Shown here piece after piece: positions 1-8,306 of a stretch of DNA of 64,000 nt. Location: assembly GCA_038230835.1 (NCBI GenBank), contig JBBRMM010000004.1, positions 62,001-126,000 on the forward strand, given 5' to 3'. The notes beneath the pieces were generated by a model, which saw only the letters and a program-made list of their open reading frames with translations, did not search any database and was not told where the DNA came from. How positions within the stretch are numbered: the stretch's first letter is position 1; the number at the start of each line of letters is the position of its first letter. This DNA is from DASUHT01 sp038230835. GTDB lineage: Bacteria > Actinomycetota > Thermoleophilia > Gaiellales > JAICJC01. A program made the position numbers and the translations under genes.

Positions 1-423
1 GAAGATCTCAACCGTCGGCGAGAGGTTCTCGAACTTGGGCGGCTCGCGATGGATCTGCCAGCGCAGGCCCGGCGGGATCGGCTCGCCCTTGTCCACCGGC
101 TCGCCCAGCACGTTGAAGATCCGGCCCAGGGTCACGTCACCGACCGGCACGGTGATCGGCCCGCCGGTGTCCACCACGTCCAGCCCGCGGGACAGGCCGT
201 CGGTCGCGTCCATCGCGATCGCCCGCACCCGCCCGTCGCCCACATGCTGCTGCACCTCCGCCACCAGCTTGCGGCCGGAGTCGGAGCCGTCGGTGGACGG
301 GACGTCGATCTCGAGCGCGTTGTAGATCGACGGAAGCTCGCCGGTGAACACGGCGTCGATCACGACGCCCTTGATCTCGACGATCTTACCGACGCTGTGC
401 GAGTGGCCGTTCTGGGCAGACAT
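1..423 (-). CDS. atpD: ATP synthase F1 subunit beta, N-terminal part (truncated by window edge)
   Basis: The first 141 residues of the catalytic beta subunit of F1Fo ATP synthase are present; the rest, including the P-loop, lies beyond the left edge. The visible part is the N-terminal beta-barrel domain, with the family pattern GKIVEIKGVVIDAVF followed by the conserved stretch around TLGRIFNVLGEPVD. The ATG at 423 has a good AAGGAG ribosome site just upstream. It is not next to atpG: about 9 kb of other genes on the same strand separate them. The 288 bases upstream (424-711) hold no gene or RNA that I can recognise and may carry its promoter. Confidence 0.95.
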   Translation of the reverse strand, partial: MSAQNGHSHSVGKIVEIKGVVIDAVFTGELPSIYNALEIDVPSTDGSDSGRKLVAEVQQHVGDGRVRAIAMDATDGLSRGLDVVDTGGPITVPVGDVTLGRIFNVLGEPVDKGEPIPPGLRWQIHREPPKFENLSPTVEIF

Positions 424-711
424 GTAACTCCTTCGTGCGCGCTGAAAGCAGGCGGTTTACTGGCTCGGGGAGCCGGATTGTATCAGCCCGTCGCCGGATC
501 TGACGCTGACTTCGTTACAACCCGGCGGCGCCTGCGAAGCGGCCATGCCGGAAGCCGCCACCAGCGCCTCGGTGGCGGTAATTCGGCGCTGTACCGCTGT
601 GACTCGAGCGCAGCCGCCACCCGGGCGGCGTGGTCGAGGTGTCAGCAGCGGGATCCGACGCTGGTCGGCACGAACGGCATGTCATCACTGTAGCCGTCGG
701 CCGGGCGGGCG

Positions 712-1185
712 TTACCGGGCGAGGGTCACAGGGCCCGGATGCGGCGAGCGCGCGCTCGTCGAACCGATCATCAGCCGAAGCAGGGCGAACTCGTGATCGG
801 GTGCGGACGCGCGCACCACCTGGAAGCTCTCCCGATCCGGAAGCGGCTGGGTCGACGGGGACGACACCACGGCCCCGATCCACACCGCCATGGCCGCCCC
901 GGCCACCGCGAGCGACGAGCGGGCGACGATCCGGCGACGTGCTCCGGAGCTGAGCCGCGCCCGCGTCCGGCGTTGCAAGGGCGCCGAGTGGGCGACCGCC
1001 GGCTGCTGAGCCGGCACCGATCGCACGAGACAGGTCACGCCCCCCATCCGCTCGACCATCGCGGCACACTCCAGGCAGCTGCTCGTGTGCACCTCGAGGC
1101 GGACTCGCTCGATCTCCGAGAGCGGGCCGTCGAGTGCGCACGAGCCAAGCGCCCGCGCCAATTCGCATCCTCGGTTACGACTCAC
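712..1185 (-). CDS. zinc-finger anti-sigma-factor-like membrane protein
   Basis: This 157-residue protein starts with GTG. Residues 33-40 give the H-x3-C-x2-C pattern (HTSSCLEC) of zinc-binding anti-sigma (ZAS/zf-HC2) domains; Cys7 or Cys16 could supply the fourth ligand. One transmembrane helix at about residues 89-108 follows, then a short extracytoplasmic tail. Known ZAS proteins hold an ECF sigma factor at the membrane until a signal releases it. No sigma factor gene is adjacent here, so the partner is unknown. It lies 34 bases downstream of a small membrane protein and upstream of atpD, all on one strand. The domain call is fairly good; the regulatory role is inferred. Confidence 0.7.
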   Translation of the reverse strand: MSRNRGCELARALGSCALDGPLSEIERVRLEVHTSSCLECAAMVERMGGVTCLVRSVPAQQPAVAHSAPLQRRTRARLSSGARRRIVARSSLAVAGAAMAVWIGAVVSSPSTQPLPDRESFQVVRASAPDHEFALLRLMIGSTSARSPHPGPVTLAR

Positions 1186-1219
1186 AGTAAGGGTATTGAC
1201 GGCATCCCTGGCTGGAAGG

Positions 1220-1603
1220 TTAGACCCCGTTGCCGCGCGGGTTCAACGCGAGGCCAAGAATCAGGACGGTCAGGCCCAGGGCCACGAAGGTGACCGAGGT
1301 CAGGAATGCATCGTCAAGCTCGTCCCGGGTGGCCCAACGGGCGGCCCCGCCCAGTCCGCCCAGCAGTCCGCGCGGCTCGATCCGGTCGGGGTTCTCGGCC
1401 CGCACCGGCGCACGGTTCGTGGAGAAGAACCCGGCCGCGACGAAGAGCGCACCGACCAGCTCCAGCCCCACCGACGCCGACCGCCGAGGCGAGGCGCCGA
1501 AGGCCAGCCCGGCGATCACCGACACCAGCGCCGTGACGACCACGACGCCGGCCAGCAGCAGGCCGAACCGGCGCAGGCCGTCCACCAGCTCGCGGCGACG
1601 CAT
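1220..1603 (-). CDS. small hypothetical membrane protein
   Basis: I do not recognise the family. With the ATG at 1603 the protein has 127 residues; a longer reading to 1675 would overlap the end of dppF. It begins with a basic stretch (MRRRELVDGLRR), then two hydrophobic helices at about residues 12-32 and 43-60. A polar middle region of about 40 residues precedes a last helix near the C-terminus. It follows dppF by 8 bases, so translation may be coupled to the transporter operon. No catalytic motif is visible. Confidence 0.6.
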   Translation of the reverse strand: MRRRELVDGLRRFGLLLAGVVVVTALVSVIAGLAFGASPRRSASVGLELVGALFVAAGFFSTNRAPVRAENPDRIEPRGLLGGLGGAARWATRDELDDAFLTSVTFVALGLTVLILGLALNPRGNGV

Positions 1604-1611
1604 CCGCGGCC

Positions 1612-2658
1612 CTACGCCGGAGACGAGGACGACCCGACGCGCCCGTCGGGCATGCGCAGATCGGCCATCGGCCACGTCTCCAGCGGGTAGTAGCAGGCGG
1701 CAACGCTGCCGCCGTCCTTGCGCTCGAGGGGTGGCTCGGAGGCATCACATGTATCGGCATGGAAGCGTGGGCAGCGGGGGTGGAAGCGGCAGCCCGCCGG
1801 CGGGTTGATGGGGCTGGGCACCTCGCCCTCGAGCACCATCGGCACCCGGGCCCGCGCGATGTCCGGGTCAGGCACCGGAATGGCCGACAGCAGCGCCCCC
1901 GTGTAGGGGTGGCGGGGGTGGTCGTACAGCGCCGAGCCCGTGCCCAGCTCCACCACCTTGCCCAGGTACATCACGGCGACCCGGTCGGAGACGTGGCGGA
2001 CGACGTCGAGGTCATGAGCGATGAACATGTACGTGAGGTCGAACTCGCGCTGCAGCTGCTTGAGCAGGTTGAGGATCTGCGCCTGCACCGACACGTCGAG
2101 CGCCGACACCGGCTCGTCGCACACGATCATCTTGGGCTTGATCGCGAGAGCACGGGCGATGCCGATCCGCTGCCGCTGTCCGCCCGAGAACTCGTGCGGG
2201 AAGCGGTTGTAGTGCTCCGGGTTGAGCCCCACCACGTCCAGCAGGTCCTGAACCCGGGACTTGATCTCGGCATCGGTACCGATCTTGTGCACCTGCAGCG
2301 CCTCGCCGACGATCGACCCGACGCGCTTCCGCGGGTTGAGCGACGCGTACGGATCCTGGAACACCATCATCAGCTCGCGTCGCACCGGCAGCAGCTTGCC
2401 GCGCCGCATGTGGGTGATGTCCTGGCCGTCGAAGACGATCCGCCCGCCGGTCGGATTCAGCAGCCGCAGAATGCAGCGGGCCATCGTGGACTTGCCGCAG
2501 CCCGACTCTCCCACCACGCCCAGCGTCTCACCCTTGTGCACCGTCAACGACACCCCGTCCACGGCGCGCACCCGTGCGATCTCGCGCTTGAAGACGATCC
2601 CGCGCATGACCGGGAAGTGCTTCTCGAGGTCCTCGATGACCAGCAGCTCTTCGGCCAT
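1612..2658 (-). CDS. dppF: oligopeptide/dipeptide ABC transporter ATP-binding protein (F-type)
   Basis: This 348-residue ATPase would energise peptide import together with the DppD-like partner. It shows Walker A (GESGCGKS), the ABC signature (FSGGQRQR), Walker B (MIVCDEP) and the switch histidine (IAHDLD). A C-terminal oligo/HPY extension follows the nucleotide-binding domain and carries the CRFHPRC cysteine motif typical of Opp/Dpp ATPases. The ATG at 2658 overlaps the TGA of the preceding ATPase gene by one base (TGATG), so the two are translationally coupled. A longer in-frame extension exists, but its sequence is compositionally unlike the family. The D/F assignment rests on order and length; substrate is inferred. 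Confidence 0.92.
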   Translation of the reverse strand: MAEELLVIEDLEKHFPVMRGIVFKREIARVRAVDGVSLTVHKGETLGVVGESGCGKSTMARCILRLLNPTGGRIVFDGQDITHMRRGKLLPVRRELMMVFQDPYASLNPRKRVGSIVGEALQVHKIGTDAEIKSRVQDLLDVVGLNPEHYNRFPHEFSGGQRQRIGIARALAIKPKMIVCDEPVSALDVSVQAQILNLLKQLQREFDLTYMFIAHDLDVVRHVSDRVAVMYLGKVVELGTGSALYDHPRHPYTGALLSAIPVPDPDIARARVPMVLEGEVPSPINPPAGCRFHPRCPRFHADTCDASEPPLERKDGGSVAACYYPLETWPMADLRMPDGRVGSSSSPA

Positions 2659-3683
2659 CAGGCCTTGGCCCCGGTCTTCAGCTGCGAGAGCAGGTTCGAC
2701 GCCTCGTGCTGCTTCACGGACTCCTCCAGGTGGCAGGCGACCGAGTGGCCGGCCTGGCCCGGCACGGCCTCCAGCGTCGGCTCGACCTTCGGGCAGACGT
2801 CCATGGTGTAGCCGCAGCGGACGTGGAACCGGCACCCGGACGGTGGGCGCAGCAGCGAGGGCGGGGTGCCCGGGATCGGCTTCAGGTCGGTACCCTCGGT
2901 GACCAGCCGGGGCAGGGAGTTGAGCAGACCCCACGTGTAGGGGTGGTGGGGTCGGTAGAAGATGTCCTGGTACCCGCCCTGCTCGACCGGCTGCGCCGCG
3001 TACATCACAAGCACGTCGTCGGCCGTCTCCGCGACCACGCCCAGGTCGTGGGTGATCAGCACGATCGCGCTGCCGAAGTCGCGCTGGAGCTGTGTCATCA
3101 GCTTCAGGATCTGGGCCTGTGTGGTGACGTCGAGCGCAGTCGTCGGCTCGTCGGCGATCAGCAGGTCGGGGTTGTTGATCAGCGCCATCGCGATCATCAC
3201 CCGCTGGCGCATGCCTCCCGAGAACTGGTGCGGGTAGTCGCCCAACCGCTGTTCGGCACGCGGGATCCCGACGGCCTTCAGCATCTCCACCGCCCGCCGG
3301 TTCGCGGGCTGCTTGCCGACGCTCGCGTGCAACTGGACGGCCTCGCGAAGCTGCTTCCCGATCGAGTGCACGGGGTTGAGCGAGGTCATCGGGTCCTGGA
3401 AGATCATCGAGATCTCCTGGCCCCGCACCTTGCGCAGCTCATCGGAGGGCAGTTTCAACAGGTCGCGGTCGTTGAAGAGGGCCTCGCCGCTGGTGATCGT
3501 GTTGGCGCGGGCGTTGAGTCCCATGATCGTGAGACAGGTGACGCTCTTGCCCGATCCCGACTCGCCGACGATGGCGAGCGTCTTTCCCTTCTCGACCGTG
3601 AACGAGACGCCGTCGACCGCACGCACGATGCCGTCGTCGGTCTTGAAATGCGTCTTCAGATCGCGGACGTCGAGTAAGGGCAT
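2658..3683 (-). CDS. dppD: oligopeptide/dipeptide ABC transporter ATP-binding protein (D-type)
   Basis: This is the second ATPase of the importer, 341 residues. Walker A is at residues 40-47 (GESGSGKS), with a Q-loop (MIFQDP), the signature FSGGMRQR, Walker B LLIADEP and the H-loop ITHDLG. The C-terminal oligo_HPY extension has cysteines in CRFHVRC plus two further Cys; related mycobacterial OppD proteins are known to bind an iron-sulfur cluster in this region, so the same is possible here. The gene starts 31 bases after the permease gene and ends inside the start codon of the next ATPase gene. Confidence 0.93.
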   Translation of the reverse strand: MPLLDVRDLKTHFKTDDGIVRAVDGVSFTVEKGKTLAIVGESGSGKSVTCLTIMGLNARANTITSGEALFNDRDLLKLPSDELRKVRGQEISMIFQDPMTSLNPVHSIGKQLREAVQLHASVGKQPANRRAVEMLKAVGIPRAEQRLGDYPHQFSGGMRQRVMIAMALINNPDLLIADEPTTALDVTTQAQILKLMTQLQRDFGSAIVLITHDLGVVAETADDVLVMYAAQPVEQGGYQDIFYRPHHPYTWGLLNSLPRLVTEGTDLKPIPGTPPSLLRPPSGCRFHVRCGYTMDVCPKVEPTLEAVPGQAGHSVACHLEESVKQHEASNLLSQLKTGAKA

Positions 3684-3714
3684 GCCGAGGGGCAGTATGA
3701 CGCCTGTGGCGTGG

Positions 3715-4686
3715 TTATGCGAGCCTGATCCGCGGATCGATCCAGGCGTACAGGATGTCGACCAGCAGGTTGAAGATGACCACGATCGCCGCAGCGAACA
3801 CGACCACCCCCATCACCTTGGGGAGGTCGAACTGCTCCACCGATTGCACTGCGACCGCCCCAAGACCCGGCAGTCCGAACACCACCTCGATCAGCACCGA
3901 GCCGCCGAGGGCGATGGCGATGTCCATGCCGAGCATGGTGACCACCGGGAGCATCGCGTTGCGCAGGACATGGCGGCGCATGACGAGAGACTCGGGCGCG
4001 CCCTTCGCGCGCGCCGTGCGTACGTAGTCCTCGTTCATCGTCTCCATCACGTTGCCACGGATCATCCGCACGTAGAAGGCGGCGTACAGGATCGCAAATA
4101 CGCTCCACGGCAGGACCATGTGCGTGAACCAGTCAGCAGGACCGCCACAGAACGCACCCCCGTTCTGCCCGGAGAAGCTGCAGTACCCCTGAATCGGGAG
4201 CCAGCCCAGCTTGTAGCCGATCAGGAAGCTCGCCATATACCCCAGCCAGACGGGGTGGGCGGAGATGCCGGTGAGCACACCCACCATCGCCGTGCGATCG
4301 AGGGCCGAACGCGGGCGCAGCGCCGAAAGCACCCCCACGGGGATGGCGATCACCATCCAAAGGAGCGCGCCGCCGAAGACGAGCGACGCCGTCACGGGCG
4401 CCGCCGCGAAGACGGTGGTGTTGACGCTCTGACGGTCGTTGTACGAATAGCCCAGGCTGTGGTTCACGACCAGGTTGTAGAGAAAGTGCCCATACTGCGC
4501 ATAGATCGGCCGGTCGAGATACAGCCGGTGCGCAACGATCTTGACCTCCGCCGGAGTAGCCGACTTGCCGGCGACCAGTCTGGCGGCGTCCACAGGGATG
4601 GCGAAGAACATGACGTACGTGATCAGGGTGACCGCCAACATCAACACGATCGCCCACAGCACACGTCGGATCACATAGCGGAACAT
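3715..4686 (-). CDS. dppB: oligopeptide/dipeptide ABC transporter permease (B-type)
   Basis: This 323-residue inner-membrane permease begins with the family's characteristic N-terminus (MFRYVIRRVLWAIVLM) and has about six transmembrane helices. The cytoplasmic EAA loop that docks on the ATPases is visible around EDYVRTARAKGAPE. The C-terminus, near LVDILYAWIDPRIR, matches DppB/OppB proteins. The periplasmic loop contains two cysteines (GYCSFS and AFCGG) that could form a disulfide; this is inference. An ATG with the ribosome site GAGGAG fixes the start. A strong hairpin separates it from the binding-protein gene upstream. Confidence 0.93.
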   Translation of the reverse strand: MFRYVIRRVLWAIVLMLAVTLITYVMFFAIPVDAARLVAGKSATPAEVKIVAHRLYLDRPIYAQYGHFLYNLVVNHSLGYSYNDRQSVNTTVFAAAPVTASLVFGGALLWMVIAIPVGVLSALRPRSALDRTAMVGVLTGISAHPVWLGYMASFLIGYKLGWLPIQGYCSFSGQNGGAFCGGPADWFTHMVLPWSVFAILYAAFYVRMIRGNVMETMNEDYVRTARAKGAPESLVMRRHVLRNAMLPVVTMLGMDIAIALGGSVLIEVVFGLPGLGAVAVQSVEQFDLPKVMGVVVFAAAIVVIFNLLVDILYAWIDPRIRLA

Positions 4687-4716
4687 CGCAGCTACTCCTC
4701 GACTTAAAACGACCGT

Positions 4717-4745
4717 CCGGGGCGCCGGTCAGACCGGCGCCCCGG
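4717..4745 (-). promoter_or_regulatory. intercistronic hairpin between dppA and dppB
   Basis: A perfect 13-bp GC-rich stem (4717-4729 with 4733-4745) closes on a 3-base loop, 19 bases after the binding-protein stop codon. On the transcribed strand a run of only four T follows several bases later. It could be a partial terminator or an mRNA-stabilising stem, either of which would leave more binding-protein than permease mRNA, as known for other ABC operons. The structure is seen directly; the role is inferred. Confidence 0.6.
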
Positions 4746-4764
4746 ATCCGGATTGCGGTTCAGT

Positions 4765-6495
4765 CTAGCCTGAGCTCCTCAGGCACATGGTGCCGAGGTC
4801 CATCCCGTATGCGGGCGAGTCGACCGTGCAGGCCACCTTCGGCCCGAACAGGTCGAGATTGGCGGCGAAGTTCCACGTCGCCCACGGCGCGAAGTCGTGC
4901 ATGATCTTGAACGACGTGGCGCCGTACGCCTTCAACCTGGCATCACCGGTGAGCGTGGCGTCCTTCGCCAGCTCAGCGTTGATCACCGGGTTGTTGAAGT
5001 AGGCGAAGTTCACTCCGCCGGTGGCCGGGATTGCCGAGCCGTCCATGAGCACGTTGGCGAAGTCGTACGGATCGGGGAAGTCCTCGACCCAGCCTTCGTC
5101 GGCGATGTCCATGGCGACGCCCTTCACGCCCTCCTTCTGGAACTGGATCGAACGTGTCAGGTACACCGGCTTGAGGGTGATCCCGATCTTGGCCAGGTTG
5201 GCCTGCAGCACCGCGTTTGACTGCTGCACCGACGGCGTCGCGGCGGTCGTGTACTCGATCGCCGTGATCGGCGTGGTGACGCCGGACTGCTTCATCAGCG
5301 CCTTGGCCTTGACCAGATTCGGGCCGTTCAGCGGGTAGATGCTGGGCTCGAAGTCCGAGCCCGGCAGCGTGGGCGGCAGCAGCTTGTCGCCAACCACGCC
5401 GTACCCATAACCGTGCGGCTTGAGCAGCGCCGGGCGGTTGATGGCGTAGTTGAACGCTTGCCGCACCAGCACGTTGGAGAACGTCGGCCGTGTGGTGTTG
5501 AGCGCGTAGTAGCTGACGATCGCCGCCGGGGTGATGAAGAACCGTTGGTCACCCGCCTTGGCGGACGGACTACCGGCCCCGTACTGCTGGTTGAGCGCGA
5601 ACGTCTGGGCACCCGGAGCACAGTCCGGGCAGTAGTCGATGGTACCGCTCTTGAGCTCCAGGACGGCCGGGTTCTGGTCGATCGTCATCTGGCCGAAGTC
5701 GATCTCGTCGACGTTCTGCGGCCGGTTGCCGGTGTAGTTGGGGTTCTTCTTCAGCACCAGCGAGCGATGCTGATCCCAGCTGGCGATGTAGTACGGCCCG
5801 GCGCCCGGGATCGAGGTCACCCCCGCCGGCTTGACCGGCGTCGACAGCGGGATGGCGCACATGAACGGCGTGCCCATCTCGGTGACGATGGTGGCGTTGG
5901 GCTTGGTCAGGTGCAGGATGAACTGGTCACCCTTGACCTGCACGCCCGACATGTGCACCTTGCCCGCCGGACCCTTGTAGGTCGAAGCGCCGGCGATGTA
6001 CGGATTGATGAACGAGGGTGCGAAGATCGACGCCTGCTTGGGATCGATGTTGCGCTCCAGCGCAAACTGGAACGTCTTCGCCGTGACCGGCTCACCGGTG
6101 TTGAACTTGAACTTGCCGGGCGGCACGGTGAAGGTGATGGTCAGTCCGTCGGGCGAGACGACCGGAGGTGCCGAGGCCGCCTCCGGCAAGAGCTGCTTAC
6201 CGGCCTCTCCGGCCGAATCGGGGTAGTTCAGCAGCTTGACGCAGGTGGAGTACTCGACCTGCCAGGAGATCTGGTAGTAGGCCAGCGCCGGATCGATGTA
6301 ATCGATGTCTCCATGGAGCACCGCCTTCAGCGTCCCGCCGTTATGCGGGGCGTTCGGCTGCCCCGAGGGGATGGGCGTTGTGTTGCTGGTCGGCGCGGTC
6401 GTGTTCGTGGTGGAGGAGCTGCCACAGCCCGCTGCCAGCAGGACGCCACCGACGGCCAGCGAGGCCGCCGTCAGCAACAATCCAGGTCGTTTCAT
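4765..6495 (-). CDS. dppA: peptide ABC transporter substrate-binding lipoprotein
   Basis: This 576-residue exported binding protein is of the SBP_bac_5 (DppA/OppA) family. The start at 6495 gives a textbook lipoprotein signal peptide: basic MKRPG, a hydrophobic core and the lipobox LLAAGC, then a Ser/Thr-rich linker. A ribosome site (AGGAGAGG) lies just upstream. The mature part follows the family pattern (GGTLKAVLHGDIDYIDPA near the N-terminus, later IPGAGPYYIASW and VRQAFNYAINRPALL). It lies between the C-type permease and the B-type permease genes, so it is the likely dedicated receptor of this transporter. The actual ligand cannot be read from sequence. Confidence 0.92.
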   Translation of the reverse strand: MKRPGLLLTAASLAVGGVLLAAGCGSSSTTNTTAPTSNTTPIPSGQPNAPHNGGTLKAVLHGDIDYIDPALAYYQISWQVEYSTCVKLLNYPDSAGEAGKQLLPEAASAPPVVSPDGLTITFTVPPGKFKFNTGEPVTAKTFQFALERNIDPKQASIFAPSFINPYIAGASTYKGPAGKVHMSGVQVKGDQFILHLTKPNATIVTEMGTPFMCAIPLSTPVKPAGVTSIPGAGPYYIASWDQHRSLVLKKNPNYTGNRPQNVDEIDFGQMTIDQNPAVLELKSGTIDYCPDCAPGAQTFALNQQYGAGSPSAKAGDQRFFITPAAIVSYYALNTTRPTFSNVLVRQAFNYAINRPALLKPHGYGYGVVGDKLLPPTLPGSDFEPSIYPLNGPNLVKAKALMKQSGVTTPITAIEYTTAATPSVQQSNAVLQANLAKIGITLKPVYLTRSIQFQKEGVKGVAMDIADEGWVEDFPDPYDFANVLMDGSAIPATGGVNFAYFNNPVINAELAKDATLTGDARLKAYGATSFKIMHDFAPWATWNFAANLDLFGPKVACTVDSPAYGMDLGTMCLRSSG

Positions 6496-6615
6496 CTGAT
6501 CCTCTCCTGTCGACGTTCGGTCCCGGGCACAGCCCGGGTCCATTCCAGTCCCAGTCCTAGGACGCCGTGGTGCGAAACAAGTTAGTCAGCACCCGCCGGC
6601 CATTCGAGGAGATGG

Positions 6616-7659
6616 TCAGAGCGTCGAACGCGGGTCGAGCGCATCGCGGACGCCATCGCCGAGCAGGTTGAAGGCGAGCGTCATGACCAGCAGGATGACA
6701 CCCGGGAACACCATCAGAAACGGCTGGGTGAGATAGAAGTTGACGGCATCGCTGAGCATGCTGCCGAGGCTCGGATTCGGCGGTGGCAGGCCCACCTGGA
6801 GGTAGGACAGAGCCGCCTCGAAGAGCACGTTGGTGGCCACCGTCAGCGTGCCCAGCACGATCATCGTGCTGACCAGATGCGGGACCAGGTGCGAGAACAT
6901 GATCCGGCGGTCCGAGGCGCCGACCATGCGGGCGGCCTCGACGAACTCCTTCTCGCGCAGCGAGAGCACCTGTGCGCGCACGATCCTGGCCGGGTAGTAC
7001 CACGAGAACGCGCTGATCACCAGCACCAGCGTCAGCACCCCCGGGTAGGTGAGGCCGAACAGCGTGTAGGAGTTGAGGCGCTGGCCGACGGTTGCGGCCA
7101 GCGCGATCGCGAACAGGAGCAGTGGGAAGGCCATCACGATCTCGGTCATCCGCGACACGATGGTGTCGATCAGCCCCCCGTAGAACCCGGCCAGCGTCCC
7201 CAGGAAGAGACCGACCACCAGCCCGATGAGGGTCGAGACGATCGCCACCTCAAGCGAGATCTGCAGGCCGTACATGAGCCGCAGCATCTCGTCACGGCCG
7301 ATCGAGTCGGCCGCGCCCAGCACGTACAGGGTAGTGCCGCCGCTGTCGGTGGCCACCGTCGAGAACGGGTCGACCGGTTGGGAGTAGTTGACGACCGCGT
7401 TGGTGTTGAAGTCGTTGGGTCCGCGGCCGAGGATGTTCGCCGCCACCGGGCCGCCGACGAACCCGATCAGCGCCAGCAGAACGATGACGAGGCCACTGGC
7501 GAGGGCGAGCCTATCCCGCCGAAACCGGCGCCAGGCCTGCTCCCAGTAGCCGCGCGCCTTGACGTCGCCGCTCCCGGGAGAGTCGGCGTCGACGCCGCCG
7601 AGGCCGATGCCGAGTGCTGCACCTCCAACAGGGGTCGCGGCGCGATCCTGGGTCGCCAT
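6616..7659 (-). CDS. dppC: oligopeptide/dipeptide ABC transporter permease (C-type)
   Basis: This 347-residue permease would pair with the B-type subunit. A Gly/Ala-rich cytoplasmic N-terminus of about 35 residues precedes the OppC-type N-terminal segment (YWEQAWRRFRRDRLAL) and the first helix. A large periplasmic insert is followed by five helices, with the EAA loop around EKEFVEAARMVGASD and the family C-terminal motif GDGVRDALDPR. It is the first gene of the C-A-B-D-F transporter set, unlike the common A-B-C-D-F order. The leader between this gene and dppA contains a GC-rich hairpin near 6519-6542. Confidence 0.92.
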   Translation of the reverse strand: MATQDRAATPVGGAALGIGLGGVDADSPGSGDVKARGYWEQAWRRFRRDRLALASGLVIVLLALIGFVGGPVAANILGRGPNDFNTNAVVNYSQPVDPFSTVATDSGGTTLYVLGAADSIGRDEMLRLMYGLQISLEVAIVSTLIGLVVGLFLGTLAGFYGGLIDTIVSRMTEIVMAFPLLLFAIALAATVGQRLNSYTLFGLTYPGVLTLVLVISAFSWYYPARIVRAQVLSLREKEFVEAARMVGASDRRIMFSHLVPHLVSTMIVLGTLTVATNVLFEAALSYLQVGLPPPNPSLGSMLSDAVNFYLTQPFLMVFPGVILLVMTLAFNLLGDGVRDALDPRSTL

Positions 7660-7710
7660 GGGTCTAGCTTACCCCCACCTGGGCCTGCGATACAAGGAGG
7701 TGCGCCCCGC

Positions 7711-8268
7711 TCACGGCGTCCCGGCGGCCGGCAGCGGAGGGTTGCCACCCTTGGGCAGGTAGTAGCTGACCAGCCAGCGGCCGTTCACCGGCACCAGCTC
7801 GAGCAAGTTCTCCTGCCCCTTGTGCTGAGCGTTGTTGGATGTGAGATTGGCCTGCAGCAGGATGTCCTTGGCACGCACGCGGATTGCGACCAGGTCGACG
7901 CTCTTGAGCGCGCTGCGGGGGAACGGCACCACCGGGATCGCGCCGGTCTTCCAGCGAGCAAACGTGAAACCGGCCTTCATGTTCGGCGCCACCATCGCCC
8001 ACGACTTGGCCACGTCGCGGCGCTCGACCGCGATCTGCACGAACGCCGTCGCCGTTGCAAGCGCCTGCTTGGGCATCTTGATCACCGGTCCGTACTGGGA
8101 GTTGTCCACCTTGAACGGCGTCGGACCGTGCCCGATGTAGGTGGGCACGTGCGGGTGCTGGTCCTGCACGTAGCGCACAATCCCGAGCGCGAGCACGACC
8201 GTCGCAATCAGCACGACGGGGCGGCGCACGATCGGCCGGTCCCACAGTTCCACGACTCGGGTCGCCAT
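7711..8268 (-). CDS. hypothetical single-pass membrane protein
   Basis: I do not recognise this 185-residue protein. After about 18 residues it has one hydrophobic helix (VVLIATVVLALGIVRYV) and then an extracytoplasmic domain. That domain contains ATAFVQIAVERRDVAKSW and ends LVPVNGRWLVSYYLPKGG, a layout reminiscent of NTF2-like folds in which a helix-rich start is followed by strands. That resemblance is only an impression. The ATG at 8268 is used; the GTG one codon earlier is equally possible. It sits between the shortened binding lipoprotein and dppC on the same strand, 51 bases before dppC. Confidence 0.7.
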   Translation of the reverse strand: MATRVVELWDRPIVRRPVVLIATVVLALGIVRYVQDQHPHVPTYIGHGPTPFKVDNSQYGPVIKMPKQALATATAFVQIAVERRDVAKSWAMVAPNMKAGFTFARWKTGAIPVVPFPRSALKSVDLVAIRVRAKDILLQANLTSNNAQHKGQENLLELVPVNGRWLVSYYLPKGGNPPLPAAGTP

Positions 8269-8306
8269 CACGAGAAGCTTAGACGACGTCCCTCCTCGAA
8301 GGTTGG

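Noticed and set aside
424..711. A gene or RNA in the 288 bases before atpD.
   Set aside because: The only open frames are Arg/Ala-rich shadows, and I see no tRNA-like fold or conserved motif.
5413..6585. Long plus-strand open frame opposite the dppA gene.
   Set aside because: Arg/Val/Asp-rich shadow of a clear lipoprotein gene with signal peptide and ribosome site on the other strand.
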